A stretch of DNA of 64,000 nucleotides from Lojkania enalia (GCA_010094045.1 ML986582.1:124001-188000); one strand, 5' to 3'. Positions 9,684 to 21,600 are shown, numbered from the stretch's first letter. The notes: generated by a model from the sequence alone, not told the origin. Made by a program: numbers and translations.

Positions 9684-10931
9684 GAAACTCGAAATTTGAG
9701 CTCGTCCACAGTACGGTTAACAGATTGGGGCTTGGTATGACCCACAGAGCTGGAGAATGTAGTCGGCACTGCTGGCAACCTGTGCATCCTTAGCTATATC
9801 TACAACGTCCCGCTACTCCGCCGGGGCACTGCCAATGCGCTCTTCTGATTCATTGGACAATCTTATTGAGTCTATTCTTCACCTCTAGACAGACGTAGTG
9901 AGTATATGCGAATATGCCTGACGAATCGCCGCTCCGCAAGATTTTTGTCGAGGCGTCTAGCCATTGCGGAGACTTCCTAATTCTCCACACTACTCGCAAT
10001 TCGGGATTTCTCATATGTGAGGAAATGCGTAAGGTGCCGGAGAACGTAGTCGAGATCCTTGACCGCTCAAGAAGCGGTTTTGGCAAGACTGATCGCGAAG
10101 ATCTAATGCAAGTGCCGCAGGATTAACTCGGAGGCATCGTCACTCGCTCGGCTAGGATAATGATTGCAACTATTTAGTGCAAGTGTCGAAACGGGAAATC
10201 GATACCACCATTCGTCTTCGAAGCACTGATTACTGCGAGTTGTGGAGAATGACCTAAGAGAGCCAGTGCGGGCGACTAGGTTTGAGAAAAATGCCTCGTA
10301 AAGACGATTGGACGGGGAGTGGAGAGGGGGGCATTAGCGCAAATGAGGGGAAACGGGTTGCGGATGGAGGGATAAGAGTATAGAGGGAAGAAGGAAAAAT
10401 GACGGCGGGAGAGGCAGGACTTTTATGATGGAGGTCGAGGTCGATTGCCTATTCTAGCGTAGCGCTGAGCTCGTACGGATTGCCCAAATGGGGATAGTCC
10501 ATTTCCGGATGTAGGCTTGCCGTCGGATTGTTCACCTTAATATTGCAATTGCCCTTGAAGCGGACAATTCCCTTTAAGAAAATTACTCAAATATAGGTGT
10601 TATTTTATATGATATTTTCTAACACTCTACTTTATAAAATGAAGAATATATAAGTTGATGAGCCAGGAAAAAATCGCAGGTGAATACGGAAATAGACTAG
10701 TACCTTATTTCATCACTACCGCATTGAATAGTATAGTTTAACAAACCGATATTTAACCGAACGGCTGCTTGGTGATGGAGGACATGGGCAAGCCTGTTTG
10801 GCATCCCAAGAATTTATGAAGCTTGAGGTCTTATTGAATCTATATAGATTATGGAATCGCAATCCATGGCAATCATATCTCACAATAGTAACACAGTGAT
10901 ACAAGCAAAGGCTTCGTGTCCCAATGTCTCA
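9684..10931. other. Intergenic region
   Basis: A 70-codon plus-strand frame (9914-10126) has an ATG but no recognised domain; it could be a small gene or chance. From about 10550 to 10700 the sequence is AT-rich. The right edge is the 3' end of the scramblase-family gene. Confidence 0.4.
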
Positions 10932-12668
10932 TCAAAATAAGTCCCAGAATGATCCACCATCCCCTCCACCACCCCCACCGCCGTCGTCTCCACTTTGTCC
11001 CCTTCCCCAGAAATCATCGTCGCCATCTTTGCCCCATGGATCCTGATTTGTGCCCCAAATGTCTACTTCCTGTCCTGACTGTTGCTGATCTGGGGTAAAT
11101 GGAGGCTGATTATCACCCTGAGGAGATTGGGAGCCGTGTCCCTGGAGGGATTGAGGATCCTGTCTCTGATCGCTCTGGGGGGTTGCTTTTGCCCTTTGCA
11201 TAGCTTCGTAACCGGCCATTGTCCCAGCCCCAGCAATCGCACCTTCTCCAGCCCCCAATCCTCCTCTTGCTGCAGCGCCAACTTCACTGGCGACTCCAGT
11301 CTCTCCCGCTACTCCAGCAGCTCCTACAGCGCCGGCTTCCCCTCTTGCAGCACCACCTGCGGCCTCGCCGGTCCACCAGGGTATCCACATAGGCCACAAT
11401 CCGCCTCCTACTCCACTATGACGACTGAAATAGTCGAAATCGATGCTAACAGCGGTTGCCAGCATGACTGCTCGTTGGTCGAGCGTCATACCTGGATAGC
11501 CTTCTATGCTTGGCTTTGCGCGTTCGCCGGTCTGGGAAACGATATGAGATGGTTCAGCAGCAAGTCTGGCAGCATCCATTCTAAGGGCATATATGCCAGT
11601 GTCTGTGAATAATTCTCGGGCAAAGCCAGCAAAGTTCCTATTGACTGAACCGATTAGACGGCCGTCCAGAGATATCAATGAGAAATCCCATGACAGGAAA
11701 GGTTCATCTATGCGCGCGAATTGTACCATTCCGACCTCTCTTGGATCTCCCTCTGTGAGTTGTAACACTTTCGAATTCGACAATGAAAGCTCTCCAGATG
11801 CCAATTTTGGGGCGTCGAGTGCTGCGGGGGCATCCTCGTGATTTTGGGCAAGAAACATATTATATTTCCGTCTCAATGGTGCCCATTCTTGCTCTGCAAA
11901 GCCGATGATCCTCATCTGCGACAGAGGGAGACTCGATATCCTGGCATTCGTCTGGTTTACAACGCTTGTTGTGCTGGCGTCTTGCAATGCCGTCGATGAT
12001 GTGTATGCGCTCTTGCCTTTCCCAATCGCATCACATACTCGTATTTGAGAGTTAATCCAGCTAAACGGTCTATGGAATCGCAGGACCTCCCTCTCTTCCC
12101 TGTCAAAGACATGCGTGGTGAAACTCCTATGAGTCCTAAACATCTGTCTTGCCATTGCATTGCCAAGCCCATGCTCTTGCTCCGCCAGGTACCCAATGTG
12201 GTAACCATGTGGGTCCATAATCACGTAGCGGTTTGCCTGCTCGAAGCCCACCAACACGTTCATCATCTCCAGTTGCCGCTGGACGACCATTGCTGAGTTC
12301 TCCAGCAGCCGCATGGCCGGGTGTGTTTCCTTAATGATGCTACGAGGATCTTCGGGTATGTGGACGGGTGTGATGAGGCAGTTCTCTGAGTCGGGTGTAC
12401 GTGCAAGCGCATTAGACACAGCTTCAACCTTCGAAGGTTCGTTTGGAGGTTCGTTTGGAGGTTCGTTGGAGGATGGATGCTCATTTTGCGACGAATCAGG
12501 AGATTTATTAGCGCGAGGAGGAATTCTGGATTGTGGCGGAGGTCTATGGACGGAACTACGAGGTCCTTGTGGTGTGTTCCTGGACGCGAAAGCCCGAATA
12601 CTGTGTGGTGGCAGTCGTAATAACCACCGAGCTGTCCGCAATATTACTTCTTCGTTTCGTACCTGCAA
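10932..12668 (-). CDS. Mitochondrial phospholipid scramblase-family protein (Aim25-like)
   Basis: Minus-strand frame of about 578 residues in the scramblase family, related to yeast Aim25 and human PLSCR proteins. Residues from about 110 to 430 carry the domain, for example LLENSAMVVQRQLEMMNVLV, RYVIMDPHGYHIGYLAEQ, FDREEREVLRFHRPFSWIN and SWDFSLISLDGRLIGSVNRN. The N-terminus (TARWLLRLPPHSIRAFASRN) is basic and amphipathic, like a mitochondrial presequence. Residues 60-85 contain an EPPNEPPNEP repeat. The C-terminal 150 residues are low complexity, Gly/Ala-rich then Gln/Pro-rich, ending with DDGGGGGGGDGG. The open frame has no ATG near its start: it opens at TTG (12668), directly before a CAG/GTA boundary at 12663/12662. 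A short upstream exon is therefore likely but not resolved. It is divergent from SEN2. Confidence 0.8.
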   Translation of the reverse strand: MQVRNEEVILRTARWLLRLPPHSIRAFASRNTPQGPRSSVHRPPPQSRIPPRANKSPDSSQNEHPSSNEPPNEPPNEPSKVEAVSNALARTPDSENCLITPVHIPEDPRSIIKETHPAMRLLENSAMVVQRQLEMMNVLVGFEQANRYVIMDPHGYHIGYLAEQEHGLGNAMARQMFRTHRSFTTHVFDREEREVLRFHRPFSWINSQIRVCDAIGKGKSAYTSSTALQDASTTSVVNQTNARISSLPLSQMRIIGFAEQEWAPLRRKYNMFLAQNHEDAPAALDAPKLASGELSLSNSKVLQLTEGDPREVGMVQFARIDEPFLSWDFSLISLDGRLIGSVNRNFAGFARELFTDTGIYALRMDAARLAAEPSHIVSQTGERAKPSIEGYPGMTLDQRAVMLATAVSIDFDYFSRHSGVGGGLWPMWIPWWTGEAAGGAARGEAGAVGAAGVAGETGVASEVGAAARGGLGAGEGAIAGAGTMAGYEAMQRAKATPQSDQRQDPQSLQGHGSQSPQGDNQPPFTPDQQQSGQEVDIWGTNQDPWGKDGDDDFWGRGQSGDDGGGGGGGDGGSFWDLF

Positions 12669-13371
12669 GCCTAAAAGCTGTCTGAAAGAGTTTTCTATGA
12701 AAGGAAGAAGAGTGAAATTCTACCAAGCCCAGCTTCAATGCGCGTCGAGAGCACCGTGTAACGAAGTGGTGTGTAGTAAAGCATCATTCAGGACGAATTT
12801 CATGCCAAGAAAAAACGACGGTTTGCTCTTGTGTACGCCATTTGAACAACATGGCAAAACCCTAAGAATTACATCAATTCAGATACCAGTGGTATTTGGG
12901 ATTGAGAGTGATGTGTTTAGGTATATTCAAGACACTATGAAGAGGTACGACCTTTCAAGACTGAAGAGGAGACGAGATGCACGTGACTAATAAGTCTGAC
13001 CAATCGTTGATCTCCTTGGCAGAACTCAGCCTTTGCCAGAGTAGGACTCATCGCTTTCTTCTTACCACAAAAACCTCCTACAACGTTGTATGTAGGGCGA
13101 AGCCATGGCTTGGATCACCTCGCTTTCATAAAAACTCCGTCATATCTGTAAGTATATTATTTATTTTCGCCGTTTGGTCTTGCGATGATGATATAATATA
13201 TCTTTCAAATAAGAATGTGGCCAAAGTCATTCACTTGCCTCCATCCACAATCTATGCTGTTATAACAATAGTAGACTGCAACGGTATCTAAGCAAATATC
13301 TTTCTATATTGTTTTTCTGCCTAGCTTCTTCCGCTCACCCGCTTTCAGGTAGTATACATAAAGTCGCAGCA
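12669..13371. promoter_or_regulatory. Shared divergent upstream region of the scramblase-family gene and SEN2
   Basis: About 700 bases separate the 5' ends of two genes read in opposite directions. It should hold both promoters and probably the unresolved first exon of the scramblase-family gene. A plus-strand frame at 12977-13291 shows no recognisable domain. No specific factor site is claimed. Confidence 0.4.
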
Positions 13372-14787
13372 ATGGCATCTGAAGCTGTGGACTCACCGCC
13401 AAGCCTCATTCCTCAACCAAATGGAAACGGCGATAGGCTTACAGTGGATAAAAAGAATCAAACTTCACTGGAAAATAAATTAAAACCCATAGGTCCCAAA
13501 AGGCGTCCATATACTGAGATTCACTCCCGGCCACTCCCGCTTGAGGTACATCCTCTTCCAGTCTTCATCCCACACAATCCCCTATCCTTTGTAAGGATTG
13601 CGATCAACCTGATATCTCACTCTTTCCGCCCGCCTTCCTCTCACCCTACCGTGCATCGCGGCTACTTCTCTACAGAGACTCAGTCCATCCATGTGACAAA
13701 TCCTCAATCTATCGTTGCCCTTTGGGAACAAGGCTTCTGGGGCTCAGGTTCCCTTAGTAGAACAGAGCCACAATGGCTGGAGCATGAGAAACGTAAACGC
13801 GGGCTTGGTGAGTCTAAAACTGCTTGGGAGGTTACTCAGGAAAGGAGAGAAGCAAGAAGACAATTCAAGTTGGAGCGTGCACGACTAGAGCGAGAGACCA
13901 TTGAGCAGCAGTTGCGACAGGAAGGTAAACTGGCATCAACGGAGCAAGTTCCAGCCGAACAAGAACCGGTGGTTCCTGTAAAACAGACAGGTGCCTTTCC
14001 AATCAGCGATGCCAATAAAACCAAAAACGAATTTGGTCCCACAGAAGACTCCCAGGAAGATCGCCAAAATCGTCAAGTCGCAAGTTCGGATAGAGATCCT
14101 AGTTCCGAAGAGATTGAGGACCAGGAGCATCTTCAGCTCACTCTTGAAGAAGCTTTCTTCCTAACTTATGGACTCGGTGCCCTTGAGATATCGAAAGACG
14201 AGATCTCTCTTTCATCGAACTATCTATTTCGGCTTTATTCTACCTATTCGAATTTCCCTATACCCGAGAATTCAGCGTCCCACATTCACAATCTCTTCCG
14301 TCTCCAAGAACAAAAGTACAAAGATACATTAGAAACATCTGATGTCCTGCCCATTGCCCCAGACAACCCATTTCTGCTGAAATACGTCGTCTACCACCAT
14401 TTCCGATCTCTCGGCTGGGTTGTGCGAGATGGTGTTAAATTCGCTTCAGATTACCTCCTCTACAACCGCGGACCAGTCTTTGCTCACGCCCAGTTTGCCG
14501 TCATGATCCTTCCATCGTACTCTCACCCATACTGGTCCGCCACACCAGACAGAAAGGAAGAGTCAAAGAAGAAAGAGGCTCGAGATTGGTGGTGGCTGCA
14601 TCGAGTTAACCGGATCCAGACTCAAGTTCTCAAGACACTAGTGCTTGTCTATGTTGAGGTGCCCCCACCATGGGATGAAGATCTTGAGAGCAAGGCATTT
14701 CAGGTCAACATTGGGAATATCCTTAAGAAATACAAAGTCCGCGAGGTTGTTATGCAGAGATGGACGCCGAATAGGAATAGGGATTAG
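13372..14787 (+). CDS. SEN2: tRNA-splicing endonuclease subunit Sen2
   Basis: Single exon, 471 residues from the ATG at 13372; the longer open frame begins earlier at a non-ATG codon. The N-terminal part contains PLPVFIPHNPLSFVRIA and HRGYFSTETQSIHVTNPQS, both typical of fungal Sen2. A charged, coiled-coil-like insert (about residues 145-240) follows. The C-terminal catalytic domain begins near ALEISKDE and includes YVVYHHFRSLGWVVRDGVKF and SDYLLYNRGPVFAHAQFAV. The family's catalytic Tyr (in DYLLY), His (in FAHAQF) and Lys (in LKTLVLVYVEV) are all visible. In the heterotetramer with Sen15, Sen34 and Sen54, Sen2 cleaves the 5' splice site of tRNA introns. Sen34 is unlikely given the N-terminal half and overall length. 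Confidence 0.93.
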   Translation: MASEAVDSPPSLIPQPNGNGDRLTVDKKNQTSLENKLKPIGPKRRPYTEIHSRPLPLEVHPLPVFIPHNPLSFVRIAINLISHSFRPPSSHPTVHRGYFSTETQSIHVTNPQSIVALWEQGFWGSGSLSRTEPQWLEHEKRKRGLGESKTAWEVTQERREARRQFKLERARLERETIEQQLRQEGKLASTEQVPAEQEPVVPVKQTGAFPISDANKTKNEFGPTEDSQEDRQNRQVASSDRDPSSEEIEDQEHLQLTLEEAFFLTYGLGALEISKDEISLSSNYLFRLYSTYSNFPIPENSASHIHNLFRLQEQKYKDTLETSDVLPIAPDNPFLLKYVVYHHFRSLGWVVRDGVKFASDYLLYNRGPVFAHAQFAVMILPSYSHPYWSATPDRKEESKKKEARDWWWLHRVNRIQTQVLKTLVLVYVEVPPPWDEDLESKAFQVNIGNILKKYKVREVVMQRWTPNRNRD

Positions 14788-14945
14788 TTACGATAATTGG
14801 ACAAGAGATACTGTATTAGATGTCTTGTCGGTGTATGACGACGGGAACCCTGAAGATGGAAGCTCAGTAGATTGGGATCCAAGACAGGAATTCTCTTTCG
14901 CCGCAATCATGAAACCGCAACCATAATCCAATATTGACTAGGTGC

Positions 14946-17137
14946 TTATGTGCGTCTTCGACGCCCACGTGAGCCACCTTCAGGCCGTTGTGCTAATACC
15001 TCCCTAAGCTGAGGGTCGTCTTTGTCTTTATCTATGTGATGAACTCTCACGTGTCTGTAAATCATATCCATTAGCTAAATCTTGTAAACCAAGAATTTAG
15101 GAAGCACACAGACCTTTGCAGATTTTCGGGCCTAGGATACTTGTGCTCACGGTCAGGGCAGAATGGACAGACGTATCCAGGACTCTCATGCACCAGTTGA
15201 TGACGAATCATCTCATTTTTTCGTTTGAATCCCTTGCCGCCTTCACCGCGAGGGCAGCCCTTTACAGGACAATAGTGAGGCCGAATCTGACTATGTACGT
15301 TCATATGGGAGCTATATATGAATGTCAGCTCTTACAATAAAGGTGACAAGGAGAGATATGCTTACTTCAGGAGGTATTGTGTTTGGAAAGGAGCCGCAGT
15401 ACAGCCAGGGTGCTCACATCTATAACCTATAGAGTACATCTGGTCAAGAGGTATAATTGGTAGCGTAAGGTCCCTGGATGCGAGTTCTGTACCAATTCCT
15501 AAAAGATTTGTGTCGTCTTGTGAAGAGAAGGGCTGCGAGCTTGCGCTGAGGCCTTCGGAACTCGAAGGGCTGGATGGCTGAGTACGTCTCCTGTTGTACT
15601 CCGCTTGCCTACGTGCCTCGGCGTCCATTGCGCTCTCCTGTTCATCTAACGGCAAGTGAGCAATTCGAAGAGTTTCTCGTTCCCTCCGATCATTCTCATA
15701 TTGATCATTCAGGGTATTTTCCATAGTGTCATTGCTTGTCGCATCTTCTTGGGTAAGTTCGCGTCTTTTCTAATAAGAGGTTGAAAACTAACCTGTTGAC
15801 AAATTACGATTTTGCATTTTGGATATCTTTCCCTTGACCCATGAAACGATTCGATCCAGCGCACCTAAGTGGCGTATTCTATTCAATCCTAGAGGTCCAC
15901 TCGAGTCGGATGTAGCAACCAAGGCATGCTGGTTCTTCGTAAAGACTTCCAATTCCTCCACTGAGTCTGCTCCGATAAGTACATCATGTATGAAATTGTC
16001 CAACAAATAGAAGTTCACAGCAGGAATCCTAGTTATAGATGACTCGAAATTATTGACTGCCAATTCCACCTGAACTGACCCGGACGTAACGGCAACAGTG
16101 CCATCCGCGAATTCAAGCATTTCTTCGCCATGAGAAATTTGCAGGCCATTCTCAATTGCGAAGCGTGGAGTCATTAGGTCGATGTCAGAGCCAGAATCGG
16201 GAACTGCAAGAGCTTGTTTGCCGTCTATATAACAGACGAGATTTTTTCTTGGTCTTCCAAGAGAGTATACTTGTAAGGCTTGAATAGCTGGGCGTGGAAC
16301 CCTCACAAGCCGGTGACGGTGTTTTGTCATTGTCTCCGTCTCCTCTAGGAACGCCATTCCCATAATAATAGGTGTGGCCAACTTCACGAAAACATGAAAG
16401 ACACAGCGAAGTAGCGTGGGGAGGGGTGATGTGTCGACGCCAAATCCGCAGGGCGCTGTTACCTGACCAATTGCCTGCACAACCTTGCCACTTGCAAGTA
16501 CGAATTGCTGCTTTGATTCTAAATGTATTGGAAGGCGAAGGGCAGCGACTAGGTCAGCAGATATGATATTTTCCTCTGATCCGGTATCTGCACATGCCAT
16601 CACTGTTGCTGGACCATCAGCAACGTTGAGTGTAAGAGGTAGGCCTAGTCGAGTTTTTGAGATTCTTCGAAGAGATTCAGGCTTCCTCTCCATATACGAA
16701 GATTGCATTTGCGGTGACCATGTTAGAGTCCTAGATACGTGAGGTGTTGTAGTAGTGGAGAGCCCATGATGCTGAGATGGATTCTTCGGTAAAATAATGT
16801 CTAGATCCTTGGAAGAGCGTATCTCATCGAATATGGGTGCAATATAAGGTAGATTAGGGTCCATATTAAAGACGAGCAGGCTATCCAATGGGTGAGACTC
16901 GGCGCCATTGTGAGGCTGGAATTCCGTCGCATCAGTCCAGCCCTAGAGGTATCAATTTTGCAGTTATATAGGCATTAGATCAAAGCTTACAAAGGGCACG
17001 TGCGAGACATCTGAAGGCAGCCACCAGCCCGTCGGGTTTGGAAGAAGGCTTGGGCCATAATCCACTGTCACGGGGGCGAGCCCAGGCGATTTCGGCAGGG
17101 CATCATCAGAATCATAATATTCGTCACTGAAATCCAT
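14946..17137 (-). CDS. Tandem retropepsin-like domains fused to C2H2 zinc fingers
   Basis: Five exons (17137-16991, 16942-15793, 15747-15366, 15311-15114, 15054-14946) give 661 residues, every junction in phase with GT..AG borders. Residues about 140-260 hold a retropepsin-like unit with ACADTGSEENIIS (Asp about 168) and the later hydrophobic-Gly motif TPIIMGMAFLEE. A second unit follows with VPDSGSDIDLM (Asp about 298) and HDVLIGADSVEEL. A hydrophilic linker leads to three C2H2 fingers near the C-terminus: CEHPGC with HMNVH, CPVKGC with RHQLVH, and CPFCPD with RHVRVHH. A tail follows, DKDKDDPQLREVLAQRPEGG, then basic RGRRRR. The zinc fingers suggest nuclear DNA binding. Whether the Asp motifs form an active dimeric protease is unknown. 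No reverse transcriptase or integrase lies nearby, so this is not an intact retroelement. Two separate genes are unlikely because the junction at 15793/15747 splices cleanly. Confidence 0.82.
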
Positions 17138-17332
17138 GGAATCCGTCGCGTTTCGAATATTTAATATTGTTGTGCGAAAGAGTTGTGTTAACGACGAGGT
17201 TGGAGTTTCTCATTCAGCATGCGTCTAAGCCACATTCCTCACCGGTTTGCGGGGTATCACCAACGCAGTTTGAAAGCTGTGCTCTACACAGAGCTAGGCA
17301 GAATCCATTTGTAAAATTTCCATTTCATTTGT

Positions 17333-18348
17333 ATGGTAGAGATTGCAATGGACATTGAATCTAAAATGGATCATCTTACCGGTTTCCCCTCCCTGGCAGC
17401 TTTCATTGCAAGTGACAGAGATAAAACCACAGCAATTTTCAGGAGATTTGACGAATTAGCTGCAAGAAATCTGTTGTATTATCAAAGCGAGCTCGCAGAA
17501 TTGGAATCTAAACTACGAGCATTCGATCAGCATGATCTAAATGCTGATATGGAAACGAAGCAGTGCGCAAGAACGTGGGAGCACTTCAGAAAAGCGGCAG
17601 CTCAGGAACATAATATAATTCAGAAAGAGCGGATGGAGCTTATGCAACGGATTCGGCGGACGATGAAAGAGTATCGCGAGGCCTTACTGTTCGAAAATAA
17701 GCTAGCCTCGATACCTACACCATCAAACAGGATCCTACATGCTTTTCGGCTTGAGTTCTTCAACGGCAAGTCCGGCGACTCCAAAAGTTTTCCTACCCTA
17801 GGAGGATGCAGCGCAGGTCTCTATGACAATATCGATGACCTCGTTGGGCTGTGTGTGCCGGAGAATCCAGATCGCCTTACGAGCTTCGCGCAAGACCACC
17901 TTGGATGTTTGTTCCCTGTAAGTCTAGCCCCAAGAATGTGAATGCCATCGTTTTAACGTGATCTGGAAGATCTTGACTGACAAAACATTAAGGCGGGTCC
18001 CCCAAAACGAGGAATCGCCTACACATCCGATCGCGCCATCGTTTCCCTAATAGCATGGTTCAGCACAACCCTGGCAGCCCTACTGTTGATAGGAGCGATA
18101 GTAGTGCTTTACAACGTTCAGGCGCCGAAATGGAGACTTGGACTAATCACCGCCTTCACGTGCCTCTTTGCCGGCAGCGTTGGTCTGCTGACAAATGCTC
18201 GACGAGCAGAACTGTTTGGCGCAACCGCTGCGTAAGTATAATATTGCGAGGTGTTCGTACGCAAGGGGGCTAACATTGTTTATGCAGGTATGCAGCTGTC
18301 CTTGTAGTTTTCGTGAGCGGGAATTTGGGAAGTACACCGGGTTCTTGA
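17333..18348 (+). CDS. DUF6594-family membrane protein
   Basis: Three exons (17333-17917, 17993-18231, 18288-18348) give 294 residues. The start region GFPSLAAFIASDRDKTTAIF and RRFDELAARNLLYYQSELAE is typical of the fungal DUF6594 family. A helical, charged region likely forms coiled coil to about residue 130, and FRLEFFNGKS and DLVGLCVPENPDRLTSF follow. Exons 2 and 3 encode three closely spaced membrane segments (VSLIAWFSTTLAALLLIGA; LITAFTCLFAGSVGLL; AAVLVVFVSG). Exon 3 supplies only the last 20 residues. The function is unknown; the usual layout is a cytoplasmic helical head with a C-terminal membrane anchor. A second ATG at 17348 could also serve as start. Confidence 0.85.
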
Positions 18349-18699
18349 AATTTACAAGGACCATTTTACTTCGATCTGTAGCCATAAGGTCATTTTATAT
18401 ATGCATCGAGGTCTAGTGCGAAAGTAGGCAGCGAGTGACTAAGTTGGAATTAACGAGCGTATATCTAACTTTAAGACATCATCCACCCATTTCCGAATAT
18501 TCATCTGTAATGACGGTCCAGCAGTCGGGATCCAATCGCGTCCATCAATTTTCAAGAATCACCATATATCTAGCTCCATCAGATAGCTATCTGAGGACCA
18601 CATCATCGATCATGCCATTGTCTCGCATATCAACGACACGAAAACATCATCCTAGACATCAACACCCATTCCTGCTAAGTCCAGATACGATACGTTCTT
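18349..18699. other. 3' intergenic region
   Basis: Space between the convergent ends of the DUF6594 gene and the ATPase gene. No gene or structured RNA is recognised. Confidence 0.4.
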
Positions 18700-21600
18700 C
18701 TACTTCTCACTTCTCTTTTCCCTCATATTGACAACATCCAACCCAGCCCTCATCTCCGCATCCTCCCGACTCAAAACCCTATGCTTTCCACTCCAGATCC
18801 CAAATCGCCTTTTAACTGCCTTCCAACACTCAATCGCTGCCACATAAACAACCACACACCCAAAACTAACACCCCATTCCCAGCTAATTGTGTCATGCTT
18901 GAACACCTCACGATTAATAACTGGGAGATAGATAATTGCAAACATAATCGAGAAGCCTGCCGTGACAGCCCAGAACAGAAAGCGGTTCCGCCACACAGTT
19001 GGGAAAACCGAGAGGCCACAGGGTGTAGATGACTCAGGGTAGAGATTAAACAGGGAGCGGGAGAAATGCTTGACCTCCCATGCCGTGATGAGGAGGAGTA
19101 GAGTGATGGTGGCGTACGTGGTGGCGCGAGCACGGAATACGACGCCACACGTGTTATTCCACTCCTCGTTACATCCGGAGCCAAGGTCGCCGCCTCCAGG
19201 GCCTGCGTAAGCGACGATAGAGAATGATGCAAGGCAGAGCGAGCCCATGAAGAAACCGTAGATGAATTTATCAGTAATGAGTTCCTTGGTGAAGACCCCT
19301 ACTGAGAGATCATGTGGTGGACGGAACATGCTATCGGATTGTGATTCTTCGAGACCGAGACCGATAGCAAGAAATGAGGATGTTATCAGATTTACCCATA
19401 GAATCTCGATCGGTGAGAGCGGGAAAACGGAGTGGTTGTCGTTGTCCTTGAAAGCGAGACCGATCAGAAGGAGGATGACTTGCGCAATATTAGAGATGAG
19501 AAGGTGCATCAAGAACTATGCAAATTAGCACTTGTTCCATCCATCTTTAAAACTTTTATTTACCTTCTGAATGTTATCGAATAGGCGACGACCCTCCTCC
19601 ACGGCCTTTACGATAGAGGCGAAGTTATCGTCCGTGAGTACCATTTTCGCAGCGTCCTTTGCGACATCACTTCCGGTGCCCATGGCCATTCCAACATCAG
19701 CATTTTTCAAGGCTGGCGAGTCATTGACACCGTCACCAGTCATGACGCAAAACCGTTTTCTTCTATGTAGTGCAGCGACCATCTTGACTTTGGTACTTGG
19801 GCTACATCTAGCAACTACAAGTGGTAAATGTTCCAGACGGTCAATCTCTTCGTCAGCCATTCGGTCGAAATCTTTTGCAAGCGCGACGGCTTGATCATTT
19901 AGCTCTGGGGGTGCCCGAGGATCCAAGATACCGACCTCAAGCGCAATGGCTTTTGCAGTCCCAGGATGGTCTCCTGTGAGCATATGGACGGTAATGCCAG
20001 CAATCTGGCATTCACGAACTGCGCCAGCAGTTTCAAGACGAGGCGGGTCGTAAATAGCAACGAGGCCCAGGTATCCCAAACCACTTTCAATAGATTGGCG
20101 CTCGCTGAGATTGGCACCGAGGGGTAGTGTTTTGTGTGCAATACAGAGAACACGCAAGCCATCACGCGCCATGGTCTCTGCGGTTTCAAGAATGTCTGCC
20201 CTTTGGCTGTCAGAGATGTTCAGCACCGGAAGTACAAACTCTGTAGCCCCTTTTGTGTAAACGTCGAGATGGCCGGCCTCACTATCCTTGTAGACGACCG
20301 TCATCTTTTTGACAGTCGAATCAAAAGGAAACTCTGCTGCATGGCTTATTGTGAGATTCTCAAGAAGCTTTGACCTTCCCATTTTGAAGCGCATGGCAAG
20401 GACATGTAAAGCAATCTCTGTGGGTTCTCCAGTCGCTTTCCAAGGTCCCGAAGATCCTGTTCGTGTTGTGTCACTAGAAGCTGTGGTGGGTCGAGTAAGT
20501 GTAGCGGACCGTTGGGTTGAAGTATCGTCATCACTTGCGATACGCGCTTCCGCCTCTTTCGCGATGCTATCATTACTTGGAGATGATTCGGCGGGGGGTT
20601 CGACCGTGGAGAGATTACAAAGAGCAATTGTACGAAGGAAAGTAGCTAGTCGCGAATCCGGAATGTAGTCCTCTGTATCGAGACGCTCTTCATCCAAAGC
20701 AACGTACCCACTCGAGGGGTCGTAAGGGTCCATGGTGTCATGAATTGTCAAAGTACCTACGCCGCAGATCATTGCTTTTCGTGATATCATTCGTCCTTGC
20801 GTCAAGGTACCCGTCTTGTCGGAGCAGATGTTCGTGACTCCACCGACAGCTTCGATAGCCGAAGAGACCCGGATGATGACATTCGATCTGGCCATTGCCT
20901 TCGCTCCAACGGCGATGGTAATGGTAAGGACAGCAATCAATGATTCAGGGATGACGGCTACCGCAACGCAGATACCGTAGATGAGCACCTCTCCACCAAT
21001 CTGCCATTCGCTTGCCGAAAACACAATAATGGCGAGGAGAATGGCCAGACCAAAGAGTAAAAGAGCAAATTTGCTTAAGGTAATTTGAAGGGGGGTGCCA
21101 ACGAGGCCGAGGATCGTTTTTATGCCACCGACGAACTTCTTCAACATTCTAGCAGCCAAGCCATCGTCCTTGGGTCGATTGTCTGTCTGTCGAAGCATAT
21201 GGGCGATTTTACCGACTTCCGTCTCCATACCAGTAGCAACAACAATCCCGATACATCGTCCTGTCTTCATCTCGCTTCCAGAGAAGGCGAGATTCGTACG
21301 GTCACCGGTCGGTAAGTCTTCATCATCAAAGGTAATAGCGGGCGTCTTCTCAACGGGGAGTGATTCTCCAGTGAGAAAAGCTTCGTCGGTATAGGCATTC
21401 ATACTATCAACCAGTCGCAGATCAGCTGGGACAATGCTGCCCACATTCAGGTGAACGATATCACCAGGGACAAGGTCCACCGCTTTGATCTTCTCAAGGG
21501 TACCATCGCGAAGCGCATTCGTCTCCGGCGCAGTTAACTTCTTAAGCGACTGAATAGTTTTCTCTGCCTTATAATCTTGCCAGAAACTATCTAAGTTAAC

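Noticed and set aside
15788..16888. Retropepsin-like gene separate from the zinc-finger gene
   Set aside because: A clean 45-base intron joins the two frames in phase and no stop or start intervenes.
14946..17137. Intact LTR retrotransposon around the retropepsin-like domains
   Set aside because: No reverse transcriptase, RNase H, integrase or long terminal repeats are visible on either side.
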